48,886 bases of DNA, taken from the NCBI GenBank assembly GCA_016934735.1, contig JAFGSG010000120.1, positions 1 through 48,886 on the forward strand. Reading direction: 5' to 3'. Position numbers and translations under genes: made by a program. Source of the stretch: Spirochaetota bacterium. Lineage in GTDB: Bacteria; Spirochaetota; UBA4802; JAFGDQ01. The notes below the pieces were generated by a model. The model saw nothing but the letters and a program-made list of their open reading frames with translations, made no database searches and was not told where the DNA came from. Positions 34,315-44,043 of the stretch are shown piece by piece (positions within the stretch are counted from its first letter, which is position 1; each line of letters begins with the position of its first letter).

Positions 34315-36279
34315 ATGATAGAATTAAAAAACATAAGCAAGATTTATAAAACCGGACAGGCGGAATTCAAGGCTTTGGATAATGTTTCCCTTGAAATTAA
34401 AGCCGGTGAATTTGTTGCTATTATGGGGCCGTCCGGTTCCGGAAAATCAACCATGCTCAATATTCTCGGCTTTCTTGATAAGCCCGATTCCGGGTCTTAT
34501 CTCCTTCTGAATAAAGAAATTTCTAATCTGGAAGACGACGAATTATCCATTCTTAGAAACCATATCGCTGGGTTTGTGTTTCAGCAGTTTCATCTTCTGC
34601 CGAGAATGACAGCACTCGGCAACGCAGAGCTCCCGCTGATTTATGCCGGCAAGAGGGACATGAAACATGCCGCTAAAGAAAAAATCAGGGATGTCGGCCT
34701 TGCTCACAGAGAAAGCCACTCTCCTAATGAAATGTCGGGCGGAGAACAGCAGAGAGTGGCGATTGCCCGCTCAATGGTAAACGAACCACTTATCATATTC
34801 GCGGATGAACCCACAGGAAATCTTGACACCAGAAGCGAAGAGGAAATCCTCGCCATTCTTGACGGCCTTAATGAAAACGGAAAAACAATCATTATGGTTA
34901 CGCATGAGGATGAGATCGCAAAGCATGCTAAACGGATTATACGCATGCGCGACGGCCGGATTGTTTCCGATGAAAAAAAAATAAGCCGAAAAAAAATAAA
35001 GACAACAGAAATAAACGTTAAACCTATTAATGAAGCTCTTTCAAAAACACACAGCACTTTCGGCAAAGCTGAATTTATGGATTTTATATTACAAGCAACA
35101 GGGTCTATTTTTGCCCATAAAATGCGTTCATTATTATCTATGCTCGGCATACTAATCGGTGTTGCTGCAGTCATTTCAATGATGGCACTCGGGGAAGGAG
35201 CGAAAGAATCCGTCTCCGAGACATTAAGCTCGCTCGGTTCAAATATTCTTGCGGTAATGCCCGGCTCGCGCCGCCAGCATGGCGTTGCCATGGAAGCCGG
35301 ATCAGTAACGCGTATTGAGATGCAGGATGCGAATGCCATCTCCCAGTTGAAGGAGGTCAAAGGGGTCTCTCCCACCGTTGCGGGACGTGCTCAGATCGTA
35401 TTTATGAACAATAACTGGAATACAGTTATTCGGGGCGTCGGCACCCAATATGAGACGATGAGAAACTCCGAACCTATACTTGGACGATTTTTTAATGATA
35501 ATCAGCTGCGAGCCAGAGACAAAGTGGCGCTCATAGGGACCACAGTAGTAAAAGAACTATTCGGAGACATATACCCGATAGGAAAAGAAATAAAAATAAA
35601 TAAAATTAATTTTATTATAATCGGAGTTCTGCCTCAGCGCGGCGCCTCTTTTTTCAGAGATCAGGATGATGTTATTATTGTGCCGGTTACCACGGCCATG
35701 TACAGGCTTTTAGGGAAGACATACCTTGATTCCATAGATGTCGAAGTGAAAGACCCTGCTCTTATAGACAGCGCAATCTCATCCATTAAAAAGCTTATTA
35801 TCAAGCGCCACCGCCTTACACCCGACAAAGAAAGTTCTTTCGAAGTCCGGGATACAACAGAAATCAGGGATATGATGACAAGCACAACCAGGACTTTCAG
35901 TATTCTTTTAGGATCCGTTGCCGCTATATCTCTCCTTGTAGGCGGAATCGGTATAATGAACATCATGCTCGTGTCAGTCAAAGAGCGCACAAAGGAAATC
36001 GGCCTTCGCAAGGCTATCGGTGCAAGAAGAGCGGACATACGCCTTCAGTTCTTAATAGAGTCCGCACTCATGACGCTCTCGGGCGGCCTTGCAGGCATAG
36101 TTCTCGGAGCCGGGATTTCCACACTCTTATCCGTAATAGCAGGATGGTCTGCATCAGTTTCGCTCTTTTCTATACTGCTCTCTTCCGGATTCTCTGTTCT
36201 CGTGGGCGTGTGCTTCGGATTTTATCCCGCCGTACAGGCTTCCAGGCTGAATCCTATTGAAGCCCTAAGATACGAATAA
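34315..36279 (+). CDS. macB: MacB-like ABC transporter, ATPase-permease fusion
   Basis: Inner-membrane ABC transporter of 654 residues. The N-terminal ATPase is intact: Walker A GPSGSGKST, signature MSGGEQQR, Walker B IIFADEPTGNLD and H-loop VTHED. The second half has the MacB layout: one helix (LLSMLGILIGVAAVISM), a large periplasmic domain, and three C-terminal helices with the FtsX pattern (KERTKEIGLRKAIGARRADI). MacB pumps act from the periplasm outward on peptides, toxins or antibiotics; the substrate here is unknown. Last gene of the efflux operon. Confidence 0.92.
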   Translation: MIELKNISKIYKTGQAEFKALDNVSLEIKAGEFVAIMGPSGSGKSTMLNILGFLDKPDSGSYLLLNKEISNLEDDELSILRNHIAGFVFQQFHLLPRMTALGNAELPLIYAGKRDMKHAAKEKIRDVGLAHRESHSPNEMSGGEQQRVAIARSMVNEPLIIFADEPTGNLDTRSEEEILAILDGLNENGKTIIMVTHEDEIAKHAKRIIRMRDGRIVSDEKKISRKKIKTTEINVKPINEALSKTHSTFGKAEFMDFILQATGSIFAHKMRSLLSMLGILIGVAAVISMMALGEGAKESVSETLSSLGSNILAVMPGSRRQHGVAMEAGSVTRIEMQDANAISQLKEVKGVSPTVAGRAQIVFMNNNWNTVIRGVGTQYETMRNSEPILGRFFNDNQLRARDKVALIGTTVVKELFGDIYPIGKEIKINKINFIIIGVLPQRGASFFRDQDDVIIVPVTTAMYRLLGKTYLDSIDVEVKDPALIDSAISSIKKLIIKRHRLTPDKESSFEVRDTTEIRDMMTSTTRTFSILLGSVAAISLLVGGIGIMNIMLVSVKERTKEIGLRKAIGARRADIRLQFLIESALMTLSGGLAGIVLGAGISTLLSVIAGWSASVSLFSILLSSGFSVLVGVCFGFYPAVQASRLNPIEALRYE

Positions 36280-36352
36280 AAATTCACTTGACAATTGGCC
36301 ATTTTTTTGCGACATTTGACATAAAGAATGAATAAACACTTTAGGAGCAGAC

Positions 36353-36772
36353 ATGAGCTATCAGGCTGTTTTAAAAGAGCTGGGATTAAAAATGCTTAAA
36401 GCCACGCCCCTGGACTTCGTGAAAGCCGCTCGTGACGGACTTCCAAAAAAATCAATAGATGCTTTAGCGAAAAAACTGGATGTAAGTCTATCAAATCTTG
36501 CAAAGTACCTTCATGTTTCAGAAAGAACATTACAGCGTTACGGACCGGAAAAAATTCTTTCGACCGATATATCTGACCGTATTCTTCAAATAACCAAAGT
36601 TTACACAAGATGTCTTGACATTTTTGAAGACAATAAAGTCGCTGCAGCATGGCTGAAAGAGCCTTGTACGGCATTTGGAAATATACCTCCAATTGATCTG
36701 CTTGATACATCGACAGGTATTGAAATGCTGTTGGATGAATTAACGCGTCTTGAGTACGGAACCGTGTCTTAA
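36353..36772 (+). CDS. Xre/ParS-type antitoxin
   Basis: Antitoxin of 139 residues in the Xre/MbcA/ParS group. A helix-turn-helix (DALAKKLDVSLSNLAKYLHVSERTLQRY) fills residues 37-64, and the C-terminal DUF2384-like part (AAAWLKEPCTAFGNIPPIDLLDT) is the toxin-binding and active-site-blocking region. TAGGAG precedes the ATG. The stop overlaps the toxin ATG by one base (TAATG), which ties their production together. Two TTGACA boxes 28 bases apart lie in the upstream 65 bases and could be operator and promoter. Confidence 0.9.
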   Translation: MSYQAVLKELGLKMLKATPLDFVKAARDGLPKKSIDALAKKLDVSLSNLAKYLHVSERTLQRYGPEKILSTDISDRILQITKVYTRCLDIFEDNKVAAAWLKEPCTAFGNIPPIDLLDTSTGIEMLLDELTRLEYGTVS

Positions 36773-37239
36773 TGCATTTATACAGAATATCGAAAAGCAA
36801 ATATGCGAATGATACCTCTGGCGAAGGTGCCCGCAGAGCAGGAGGGAGATGGAATTTGAAAGGAACGCCCGTAATTTATACTTCGGATTCGACAGCACTC
36901 GCAACACTGGAAGTGATTGTCCATACACCATTAAACCTGTTGCCCAAAGAAATGTCCATAACAGTCTTTCAACTGCCGGATAATCTGCGTATTGATAAGC
37001 TCCCCGACTCCAGGCTTCCAAAAAACTGGCAAAAATATCCTGCACCTGTTATGCTTGCACAGATAGGGACAGAATGGATCAATAAATGCACTTCTGCTGC
37101 TATGGCAGTGCCATCGTCAGTCACACCTTCAGGCGAGGGAAGGAATTATCTGCTTAATCCGCGCCACCCGGACTTTAATAAAATAAAAATTATATCTGCA
37201 ACTCCTTACAAATTTAATGACAGATTTTATAAGATATAA
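36772..37239 (+). CDS. RES-domain toxin
   Basis: Toxin of 155 residues. The RES family degrades NAD+ (a phosphorylase or glycohydrolase), halting growth. The three name-giving residues are in place: Arg5 in LYRIS, Glu47 in ATLEVIVH and a Ser in AVPSSV near residue 113. GARRAGGRWNLKGTPVIYTS and NYLLNPRHPDF complete the family pattern. It is translated with the antitoxin just upstream, so the pair is an intact type II module. It lies after the efflux operon and tail to tail with the radical SAM gene. Confidence 0.9.
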   Translation: MHLYRISKSKYANDTSGEGARRAGGRWNLKGTPVIYTSDSTALATLEVIVHTPLNLLPKEMSITVFQLPDNLRIDKLPDSRLPKNWQKYPAPVMLAQIGTEWINKCTSAAMAVPSSVTPSGEGRNYLLNPRHPDFNKIKIISATPYKFNDRFYKI

Positions 37240-37243
37240 TATT

Positions 37244-38215
37244 TTACAAATGAAATTTTTCAGTTAAAAATCCCTGGCTGGTGCATCTCCGTGCAAACTC
37301 GTCATCGATTGCCTTTAAGACAGTACCCTTTTGCATCCCCCATTTCGGAGCAACCAGCGAAGCCGCGGCCCTGTCGCCTAAAAGCCTGTGAATCAATATA
37401 TCCGGCCTGAGCCTCTCAAGAAAGTCGCAGACTGTTGATACATATTCCTTAAAAGTAATAAGCTTCACCTTCCCCTCGTTATAATATTCCTCAAGTCTGG
37501 TATCCTTGATTACATGCAGATGATGAATCTTTACTCCGCTGACGGGAAGAGCAGAGATTTCCCTTGCTGTTTCCATCATATCATGCCATGACTCACCCGG
37601 AATACCCAGTATAACATGAAGACAGACTTGAATTTTTCTATTGTTGGCACGCAGCACCGCGTCTTTAGCAGTTTCGTAGGAATGTCCTCTGTTAAGGAAT
37701 AAAAGACTTTTTTCATGCATAGTCTGCATGCCTACTTCGAGCCAGAGTTCAAAGTTTTCTTTTGCATATCCGGATATCAAATCAAGTATCTTCTCCTGCA
37801 GGCAATCCGGCCTTGTGGCAATCATGAGTCCCGTTGCGTCCTTAACAGCGACCGCCATATCGTAAAGTGATTTTAATTTATTAACGCTTGAATAAGTGTT
37901 AGTGAATGCCTGAAAATAGGGAATGAATTTTGTAGCCGCATCTGATCTTTTAAAGCCTTTCTTCGCGTTTTCAATCTGGACAGCAATATCATCCGAAGCA
38001 ATGGCGCTCGGCGATGCTGATCCATCCTCAGCGCAGAAAATGCAGCCTTCAGTCCCGACAGTACCGTCCTTGTTCGGGCAGGTGAATCCCGCATTTATCG
38101 GAAGCTTTAAAACCCGGGAGCCGTATTTTTTCCACAAATAATCTCCAAAAAAATTATACGGTTTGGTTGATTGATTCCAGTGATTATAAGGATTTTTCTT
38201 TTTTATTGCCGGCAA
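37244..38215 (-). CDS. Radical SAM protein, YhcC family
   Basis: Iron-sulphur enzyme of 323 residues. The cluster cysteines lie in CPNKDGTVGTEGCIFC, the spacing of the TIGR01212/YhcC group rather than plain CxxxCxxC. VCLHVILGIPGESWHDMM and HLHVIKDTRLEE also match. Its reaction is not established; E. coli YhcC is linked to RNA or stress processes only weakly. The start is a TTG at 38215 without a clear ribosome binding site, chosen by comparison with the YhcC N-terminus. The gene overlaps the end of the amidase gene by 32 bases. Confidence 0.82.
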   Translation of the reverse strand: MPAIKKKNPYNHWNQSTKPYNFFGDYLWKKYGSRVLKLPINAGFTCPNKDGTVGTEGCIFCAEDGSASPSAIASDDIAVQIENAKKGFKRSDAATKFIPYFQAFTNTYSSVNKLKSLYDMAVAVKDATGLMIATRPDCLQEKILDLISGYAKENFELWLEVGMQTMHEKSLLFLNRGHSYETAKDAVLRANNRKIQVCLHVILGIPGESWHDMMETAREISALPVSGVKIHHLHVIKDTRLEEYYNEGKVKLITFKEYVSTVCDFLERLRPDILIHRLLGDRAAASLVAPKWGMQKGTVLKAIDDEFARRCTSQGFLTEKFHL

Positions 38216-39923
38216 AATATGAATTCTTTAAATATTGATTATTTTGATATTTACCTGGGTCGAGCAGTACCTGCGAAACCTTTTTTGCTTTTATTACCCG
38301 AAGATTATTATTAAGATTAACGATAAACAGGCCTTCTTTAAAATTAATCTTTATTTTTTCCTTCTCCCAATATACTATTTTTCTCTTTCTTTTCTCTGAA
38401 TATCTTTCTTTTTTAATTCTTTTAGTTATATATGCTTCATCGAAAGATTTAATAAGTTTTGCAAATGTTTCAGGACCCGGGGATAGCGCCATCATCAGAG
38501 CTTCTTCAAGAGCCTGATTCTTTTCAACCGGAAGTATAATAGGAGTATTCAAGTTTGCTTTACCGGCTTTAAAGTGCAATAAAATTTTTTCCGGCTTTTC
38601 CTTTCTTTGACTTGTGATATTTTTAAGTTTAAAATTATTATTAGCATAATTTGAATATTTATCCAATAAATTTGTAAATATCGGCTCATTGCCAGTTGCT
38701 TTCACGGCCTTAATTAAATTCCTTTTTGCTTCTTTATTTTTATTCACCTTATATAAACTTACACATTTTTTAAAATGATTCTCAGCTTTTATTATCCGTT
38801 CTTTTAAAATAATATAAGGGTCAATTAAATCCGAATATGATTTGTAATAATTTTTTTCTATTTCATTTATTATATTCACAGCCTTTTCAGGAAAACATTT
38901 CCTAAGATAATATATTGAAATTCTTGATAATTTGATCAAATCAATTATTTCCGCGTTATCATTTGTCTTTTTCAACCAGAATCCTGAAATATCAACTCCG
39001 AATATTTTTTCTATGCTTTTAAGAATGGCCGCATATTGAGTATCGACAATCTTTTGCTGATATTCCGGATCCCTTAATCTAACCTCTTCAGCCGGATTTG
39101 AAATGAATCCGCATTCAAAAATAACGGAAATCGGAAAATCAGTAAAGATGCTGAAACGGTCATCTGCTACAGCTCCATAATCCCAGTTGTTTAATCTGAT
39201 TCCTTTTAGCGGAATATATTCCTTCAATTTATAGGCAATACTTTTAGAGAGTCCTGATAAATCGTATTTATTATATAATGTCAAATAACCTTCATGAGAA
39301 CTGCTTATATATGTAAGATATCTGTTCCCTGCCTCATCGCATGTTACATGAATGCCGGGCATATTGATCATTCCATCGGTTTTCAGCAGACTAGAGACAT
39401 TATTAAGATGTTCGCTTAATATTATAAATGCTTTTTCAGATTTTGCGAATCGCACCGTCTCCGAAAAAGATATTCTTCTATATTCATTGCTTTCCCCTTT
39501 TAACACACGCATATATTCATCATTTGAGACTACTTTAATATATTTATTACTTAATAATAATCTATAAAGTTTTCTGGCAAATTGAATCGAATAATATTCT
39601 TCAGGAAAGCCTGTGGAGCTTAATCTGCCGGTAACTTCACCCTCCCATTTTCCGTTGTTCAACCTGCCGTGAGCCGGATCAAAAAAGACTATTATTTTTC
39701 CCCCGCTGTTTAATTTATTGTATAGACCGCCATAGACTTCATCGATTTGAGCAAGTATATCTTTTATTTTGTTGAGATTAGTAATATTGTTTTCGTTATC
39801 AATAATTGATGCGATTATAGAATCCTGATGCAGGCTGCTTGTAGCATTTAAAGAAAATAAAGGCAGATAAAATATAAAAATTGCGAGCACTGCTGATGAA
39901 AAAACAATTGCTTTTAATCTCAT
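38184..39923 (-). CDS. N-acetylmuramoyl-L-alanine amidase domain protein
   Basis: Secreted cell-wall hydrolase of 579 residues. A signal peptide or anchor (IVFSSAVLAIFIFYLPLFSL) starts the chain. Residues about 75-310 are an amidase_3 fold: FFDPAHG gives the first zinc histidine, FPEEYYS the glutamate, LSEHLNN the second histidine, and FECGFISNPAEE the catalytic glutamate. The C-terminal 270 residues are lysine-rich and helical without a known domain; they may bind peptidoglycan or a partner. Amidases of this type separate daughter cells or recycle wall. It is transcribed ahead of the radical SAM gene. Confidence 0.85.
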   Translation of the reverse strand: MRLKAIVFSSAVLAIFIFYLPLFSLNATSSLHQDSIIASIIDNENNITNLNKIKDILAQIDEVYGGLYNKLNSGGKIIVFFDPAHGRLNNGKWEGEVTGRLSSTGFPEEYYSIQFARKLYRLLLSNKYIKVVSNDEYMRVLKGESNEYRRISFSETVRFAKSEKAFIILSEHLNNVSSLLKTDGMINMPGIHVTCDEAGNRYLTYISSSHEGYLTLYNKYDLSGLSKSIAYKLKEYIPLKGIRLNNWDYGAVADDRFSIFTDFPISVIFECGFISNPAEEVRLRDPEYQQKIVDTQYAAILKSIEKIFGVDISGFWLKKTNDNAEIIDLIKLSRISIYYLRKCFPEKAVNIINEIEKNYYKSYSDLIDPYIILKERIIKAENHFKKCVSLYKVNKNKEAKRNLIKAVKATGNEPIFTNLLDKYSNYANNNFKLKNITSQRKEKPEKILLHFKAGKANLNTPIILPVEKNQALEEALMMALSPGPETFAKLIKSFDEAYITKRIKKERYSEKRKRKIVYWEKEKIKINFKEGLFIVNLNNNLRVIKAKKVSQVLLDPGKYQNNQYLKNSYFAGNKKEKSL

Positions 39924-40201
39924 ATTCTTATTAAAATAGTCCTACTTAAATTTAAGCGCAAATAATATCGCGCATTTTATAATATTATATAACCAGTTTG
40001 TTTACAATATTAATATCGAACATTTCAAGAAAAAGATTGCATTTTTGTGCTAAATAGTTAAAAAGTAATATAACTTAATCTTTTCTATACTTATGTTAAG
40101 CAAAATTCATAAACCGGCTTCGATACTGTCCAAATATACAGGCAGGAATAGGGGATTAAATCAATTAAAAGGGTATATAATTTTATTTGCGAGAAAAAAT
40201 T

Positions 40202-40762
40202 ATGAAAGATGACATTAAATATGAAAAATTATCCCAGAGCATTAAATCGGAGATCAATAAATATTATAATAAAGAAAAGAAAAAAAACAGCGGTTTGACA
40301 ATAGAAGACGCCATGTTCCGGTGGTTTGATAATGTTTTTGATAAGTGGATCGCTAAAACATATTTAAAAGGCCGCCTAAAAGATAAGAGGAAGTATTTTC
40401 GGCTTGACATTGAAATACCGGTAAGGATTACAAAAACTCTGATTGAATCTTCAAAAGAAGAAGCTGCCGCATTAGATCTTGTGGGTACTATTCAAAATAT
40501 CAGCAGAGGGGGATTGTATTTCAAATCAAAAAATCATATTGAAATTTCAAGCATTATAATGATAAAGATTGATCTTTCAAGTGCTGATAGAAAGTTAAAT
40601 GATGTAGAAGCACTAGCTATGGTAATCCGATCGGACAAACTGCACAAGAATGAATTTGGAATCGGATTAATGTTCAGCAGCATTTACGATAAAAATAAAG
40701 AAAATTTGGATTTGTTTATCTTTAGAAATGTGGCTCATCATATGCCTTTATATCAGAAGTAA
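40202..40762 (+). CDS. PilZ-domain protein
   Basis: Cyclic-di-GMP receptor candidate of 186 residues, cytosolic. Residues about 60-175 are a PilZ barrel with the binding motifs in order: RKYFRLDIEIPVRI (the R-x3-R part) and NISRGGL (the D/N-x-S-x-x-G part). The 55-residue N-terminal helix is lysine-rich. I start at the ATG at 40202, 15 bases inside the longest frame. It precedes the sigma-factor gene by 64 bases and may be co-transcribed, linking the second messenger to transcription. The PAS-GGDEF protein at 47.9 kb could supply the signal. Confidence 0.85.
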   Translation: MKDDIKYEKLSQSIKSEINKYYNKEKKKNSGLTIEDAMFRWFDNVFDKWIAKTYLKGRLKDKRKYFRLDIEIPVRITKTLIESSKEEAAALDLVGTIQNISRGGLYFKSKNHIEISSIIMIKIDLSSADRKLNDVEALAMVIRSDKLHKNEFGIGLMFSSIYDKNKENLDLFIFRNVAHHMPLYQK

Positions 40763-40826
40763 ATTTATTACTATAATGAATCACGGGATTTTCTTCAAAA
40801 AAATAAATTAGGTGTGTTTAAAAGTA

Positions 40827-41930
40827 ATGGCAATAAAAAAGAAGAAATCTACAAAAATGAAAAAATCAGGTTCGCGGGTAAAGAAACCATCCAAAGTCAG
40901 CGCCAAAATAAGTAGAAAAACCTTAGACAAATATATATTTGAAGATGAATTAGATTCTCATAATATTAAAACAACCGAAATCGAACCGGATGAACTGGAT
41001 TTTGATGAAGATGAAGTTGAACTTGACGACGAAACGGAAGATATTGAATTAGACGAATCGGATGTCAAGACTAAGGCTTTAAAAAAGAATAAAGCTATAT
41101 TTCGCGACTCCTCAATATCATGGTATCTTGAGCAAATCAATAAAATACCTCTTTTAACCAGAGAAGAAGAAAACAGACTTGCGAAAGCTTCCAAAGCCGG
41201 TGATGAGAAAGCAAAAGATAACCTGATTAAAGCAAATTTACGGTTTGTCGTTACAATCGCAAAAAAATATCAAACCAGCGGGATTTCACTTCTCGATCTT
41301 ATCAATGAAGGGAATATGGGACTGATTAAGGCCGCGGAAAAATTCGACCCTGACAGAGGTTATCATTTTATATCCTACGCGATCTGGTGGATAAGACAGG
41401 CCATCATCCTAGCGATTTCACAAAAAACATCGCTGATCCGCCTGCCGGTAAACAGGACAGTCGACATTCAGAAAATTGAAAAAGTACACAGAAAACTCGA
41501 AAACCAGCTTGGCAGGGAACCGACAGCAGCGGAAATATCCGCGGAACTGGATATGGATGATGATGAAGTAAACTATCTCAGGAGCATCAGCCAGGAGTAT
41601 GTGTCACTGGATTCATCGCTGGGTGATTCAGAGGAAATGTCCGTACTCTCCACCATGGAGGATTTCGGAACCGAATCACCTGACAAAAAAGTACTGGACG
41701 AATCTTTAAAAGACGCCCTTAACTCAGTTCTTGAAACTTTAACGGAATCAGAAAGAGATATTTTAAAAATGCGATTCGGCCTCAATGGCAAGAAACCGAT
41801 GTCTCTGCAGCAGATAGGAGACAAGTTTAATTTATCCAAAGAAAGAATCAGACAGATCGAAAAAAAAGCAATAAGACGGCTTCGCCATCCTTCCAGAATT
41901 CAGCAATTAAAGACATTTTTCGGGAAATAA
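40827..41930 (+). CDS. Sigma-70 family RNA polymerase sigma factor
   Basis: Directs RNA polymerase to promoters. The 367-residue protein has region 1.2 (SISWYLEQINKIPLLTREEE), region 2 (LDLINEGNMGLIKAAEKFD, ISYAIWWIRQAI), region 3 and region 4 (LQQIGDKFNLSKERIRQIEKKA). This is the housekeeping or RpoS-like class. It lacks region 1.1 and the long non-conserved insert of RpoD; a lysine-rich start and an acidic block (about residues 40-75) stand in front instead. Whether it is the main or a second sigma factor cannot be decided here. The start is the ATG at 40827. A propeller-like gene follows after three bases. Confidence 0.88.
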   Translation: MAIKKKKSTKMKKSGSRVKKPSKVSAKISRKTLDKYIFEDELDSHNIKTTEIEPDELDFDEDEVELDDETEDIELDESDVKTKALKKNKAIFRDSSISWYLEQINKIPLLTREEENRLAKASKAGDEKAKDNLIKANLRFVVTIAKKYQTSGISLLDLINEGNMGLIKAAEKFDPDRGYHFISYAIWWIRQAIILAISQKTSLIRLPVNRTVDIQKIEKVHRKLENQLGREPTAAEISAELDMDDDEVNYLRSISQEYVSLDSSLGDSEEMSVLSTMEDFGTESPDKKVLDESLKDALNSVLETLTESERDILKMRFGLNGKKPMSLQQIGDKFNLSKERIRQIEKKAIRRLRHPSRIQQLKTFFGK

Positions 41931-41933
41931 AAC

Positions 41934-43016
41934 ATGCGTTATTTACTTTTAGGACTCGTGTCCGGAATCATATTCAGCCTTGTCCCAATTTGGACTTCGT
42001 CCGGTGCCGTTGAAATATATCCGGAATGGCATAGTGATATTGACTCTATAAACTATATCGAAGGATCCCCGAATTCTCTTCTGCCTGACACGGAAATTCC
42101 CTTAATAAACCATTTAGAATTTTACCTGATTTCATTAAAAGGCAAATTATTAAAAAAAATAAATTTTGATAATCATTTGATATCCATAAGCAATAACGGT
42201 GCATACTACGCACAGTATGATAAAACAGGCAGCCATGTTGAGCTCTTAAATACAATCGGTGATAAATTCTGGAGGATTAAATCAAGAGAATATCCCTATG
42301 TATCCTCCACAGGAAAAATAATTCTGCTGATGAACGGCGATCACAGCAGGATCAGGATAATGGATATAAACGGAAATCCTGCGGGTGCAACAGAAATTCA
42401 CGGCGCTTTATGTACAGTTATTGCTTTATCGCACGAGTCCGATTATTCCGGACTTGGTTTTTTAAACGGAAGTTATTATTTAATGAACGACAAAGGTGAA
42501 ATCATTAACAACGGAACCACACCGGACTCCTCTATTGTGAAAGGAATTGCGATAAGCGCTAATGGAAATTATTTTGTTATTCATTACGGTAATAGAAAAG
42601 GAGATTTCTTAAGATTAATAAATAATGCGCGCAATAAACATTACACCCTGCAGTTAAAACATATTCATTTAACAAAAACTGCAATAAGTGTAAAGGATAA
42701 CGGCAATTACGCGGTAATTGATTATGACAGAATCATAATCTGCGCGGACGATAAAATTGAACGGATATTAAAAATCCCGCTCATGAGTCCCGGTCTTTCC
42801 TCAATTAATTTTATAAATAATATGTACTTTGCCAGCTATACTAACGCTGATGGCCATGCGAACTTTTGTATTTTTCTTGATGATGGGACATTTCTATTCC
42901 ATAAAATTTTCTTCAAGGAAACTTTTATCGAATCACGAATTCATAAAAACACCATTTTTTTACAAGGATCAGAAAATCTGTTCTGCTACAGCCTGCTCAT
43001 GCCTGACGATGATTAA
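41934..43016 (+). CDS. Exported propeller-like hypothetical protein
   Basis: Protein of 360 residues with an N-terminal signal or anchor (YLLLGLVSGIIFSLVPIWTSSGA). The remainder is almost all beta strands with repeated turns like WD40 or PQQ blades (ISNNGAYYAQYDKTGSHVELLN, ISANGNYFVIHYGN, VKDNGNYAVIDYDRIIICADD), about seven in number, suggesting a periplasmic beta-propeller. It starts three bases after the sigma-factor stop, so it shares that transcript. No family name is recognised. A sensor or binding role next to a sigma factor is only a guess. Confidence 0.75.
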   Translation: MRYLLLGLVSGIIFSLVPIWTSSGAVEIYPEWHSDIDSINYIEGSPNSLLPDTEIPLINHLEFYLISLKGKLLKKINFDNHLISISNNGAYYAQYDKTGSHVELLNTIGDKFWRIKSREYPYVSSTGKIILLMNGDHSRIRIMDINGNPAGATEIHGALCTVIALSHESDYSGLGFLNGSYYLMNDKGEIINNGTTPDSSIVKGIAISANGNYFVIHYGNRKGDFLRLINNARNKHYTLQLKHIHLTKTAISVKDNGNYAVIDYDRIIICADDKIERILKIPLMSPGLSSINFINNMYFASYTNADGHANFCIFLDDGTFLFHKIFFKETFIESRIHKNTIFLQGSENLFCYSLLMPDDD

Positions 43017-43026
43017 CAGATCATAA

Positions 43027-43722
43027 CTACTTTTCGTCGTCTTTTTTACCTTTAAATAAAAAATTAACAGGATGTTTTTTTAATTCCCGCGATATTTCAT
43101 CAAGAGTAGAAGCTGTTTTTCTGAAGGAGGTAAGAGTTAATCCGATGTCTTTTTGGGAATCGGTAAGTATCTGATTGAGGGTTGTAACACTGTTCGCCAG
43201 ATTTGTAACCAGAAGTTTTATATTGCTTTTACTGTCCAAAGAAATACCTTTAAATACATCAACCATATCAGCCAGATTAGCAAGTAAAACGTGAGCTTCC
43301 TGTAAAATTGTATCCAGATTTACATATTCTATTCCTTCAATAACAGAAGCTTTGCTGATAAGTTCACCTTTCTTTTCAGGATTCCGTATCTCAATTTCAG
43401 GTTCACCAATTATATTCTGGTTCTGAATAATAGCGGAACAATCCTCAAAAATTTCAATGTCTCTTTTAATTCTCATTAAAGCAAGGAAATGAAGTGTTGG
43501 TTTGTAAACAGGTTTTATCTCTATTATTCTTCCAACTTCGTATCCTTTTACCTTTACAAGAGTCCCTTTTTTAATTGATTTTATATTCTCAACTTTCAGA
43601 TATACATCGACTGTAGAACTGGCAAGAGAATAACCCAGTTTCAGAACGACGAACAATAAAATAATTATAATTGGAACAATTATGAAAACTGCTACTCTTA
43701 TTTCATTTTTACTTAATTTCAT
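43027..43722 (-). CDS. mlaD: MlaD-like MCE-domain protein
   Basis: Inner-membrane-anchored lipid carrier of 231 residues. One helix (VFIIVPIIIILLFVVLKLGY) is followed by the MCE domain (residues 38-115: VENIKSIKKGTLVKVKGYEVGRIIEI) and a helical tail. MCE proteins form rings that pass phospholipids between the membranes. Length is close to MlaD. The MlaF-position and MlaE genes lie upstream on the same strand, but 500 bases and an opposite small gene separate them, so it may have its own promoter. Confidence 0.85.
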   Translation of the reverse strand: MKLSKNEIRVAVFIIVPIIIILLFVVLKLGYSLASSTVDVYLKVENIKSIKKGTLVKVKGYEVGRIIEIKPVYKPTLHFLALMRIKRDIEIFEDCSAIIQNQNIIGEPEIEIRNPEKKGELISKASVIEGIEYVNLDTILQEAHVLLANLADMVDVFKGISLDSKSNIKLLVTNLANSVTTLNQILTDSQKDIGLTLTSFRKTASTLDEISRELKKHPVNFLFKGKKDDEK

Positions 43723-44043
43723 TTAAGTACCGGCTTCCCTAATTAAATTGATCTGTCTGTTAAAAATAAATAATACGCAACACACCTTGATCTGCATTCA
43801 GCATAGTGTATCACAGTATAATATTTATTACTAATTAATTCAATTTCAATTTTCAATAAAATTAGAATATTTTAATATCATATATTAAATGCGGAAAATT
43901 CAAATTATAGATAAAATATTAAGAAATATTCAATTATAAAGTTTTCCTTTATGTTAATATAACTTTTTAATAATTTGTTGTCGACAAAAAGATGATGTAT
44001 CAATAAAATGTCCGCAACATTGACTACTATTGGAGTACACTTA

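Noticed and set aside
34704-35375. 223-codon minus-strand frame opposite macB
   Set aside because: Shadow of the macB reading frame, serine-rich, without start signals.
44008-44043. ATG at 44008 as the start of the small plus-strand gene
   Set aside because: No ribosome binding site. The GTG at 44044 has GGAG at a proper distance.
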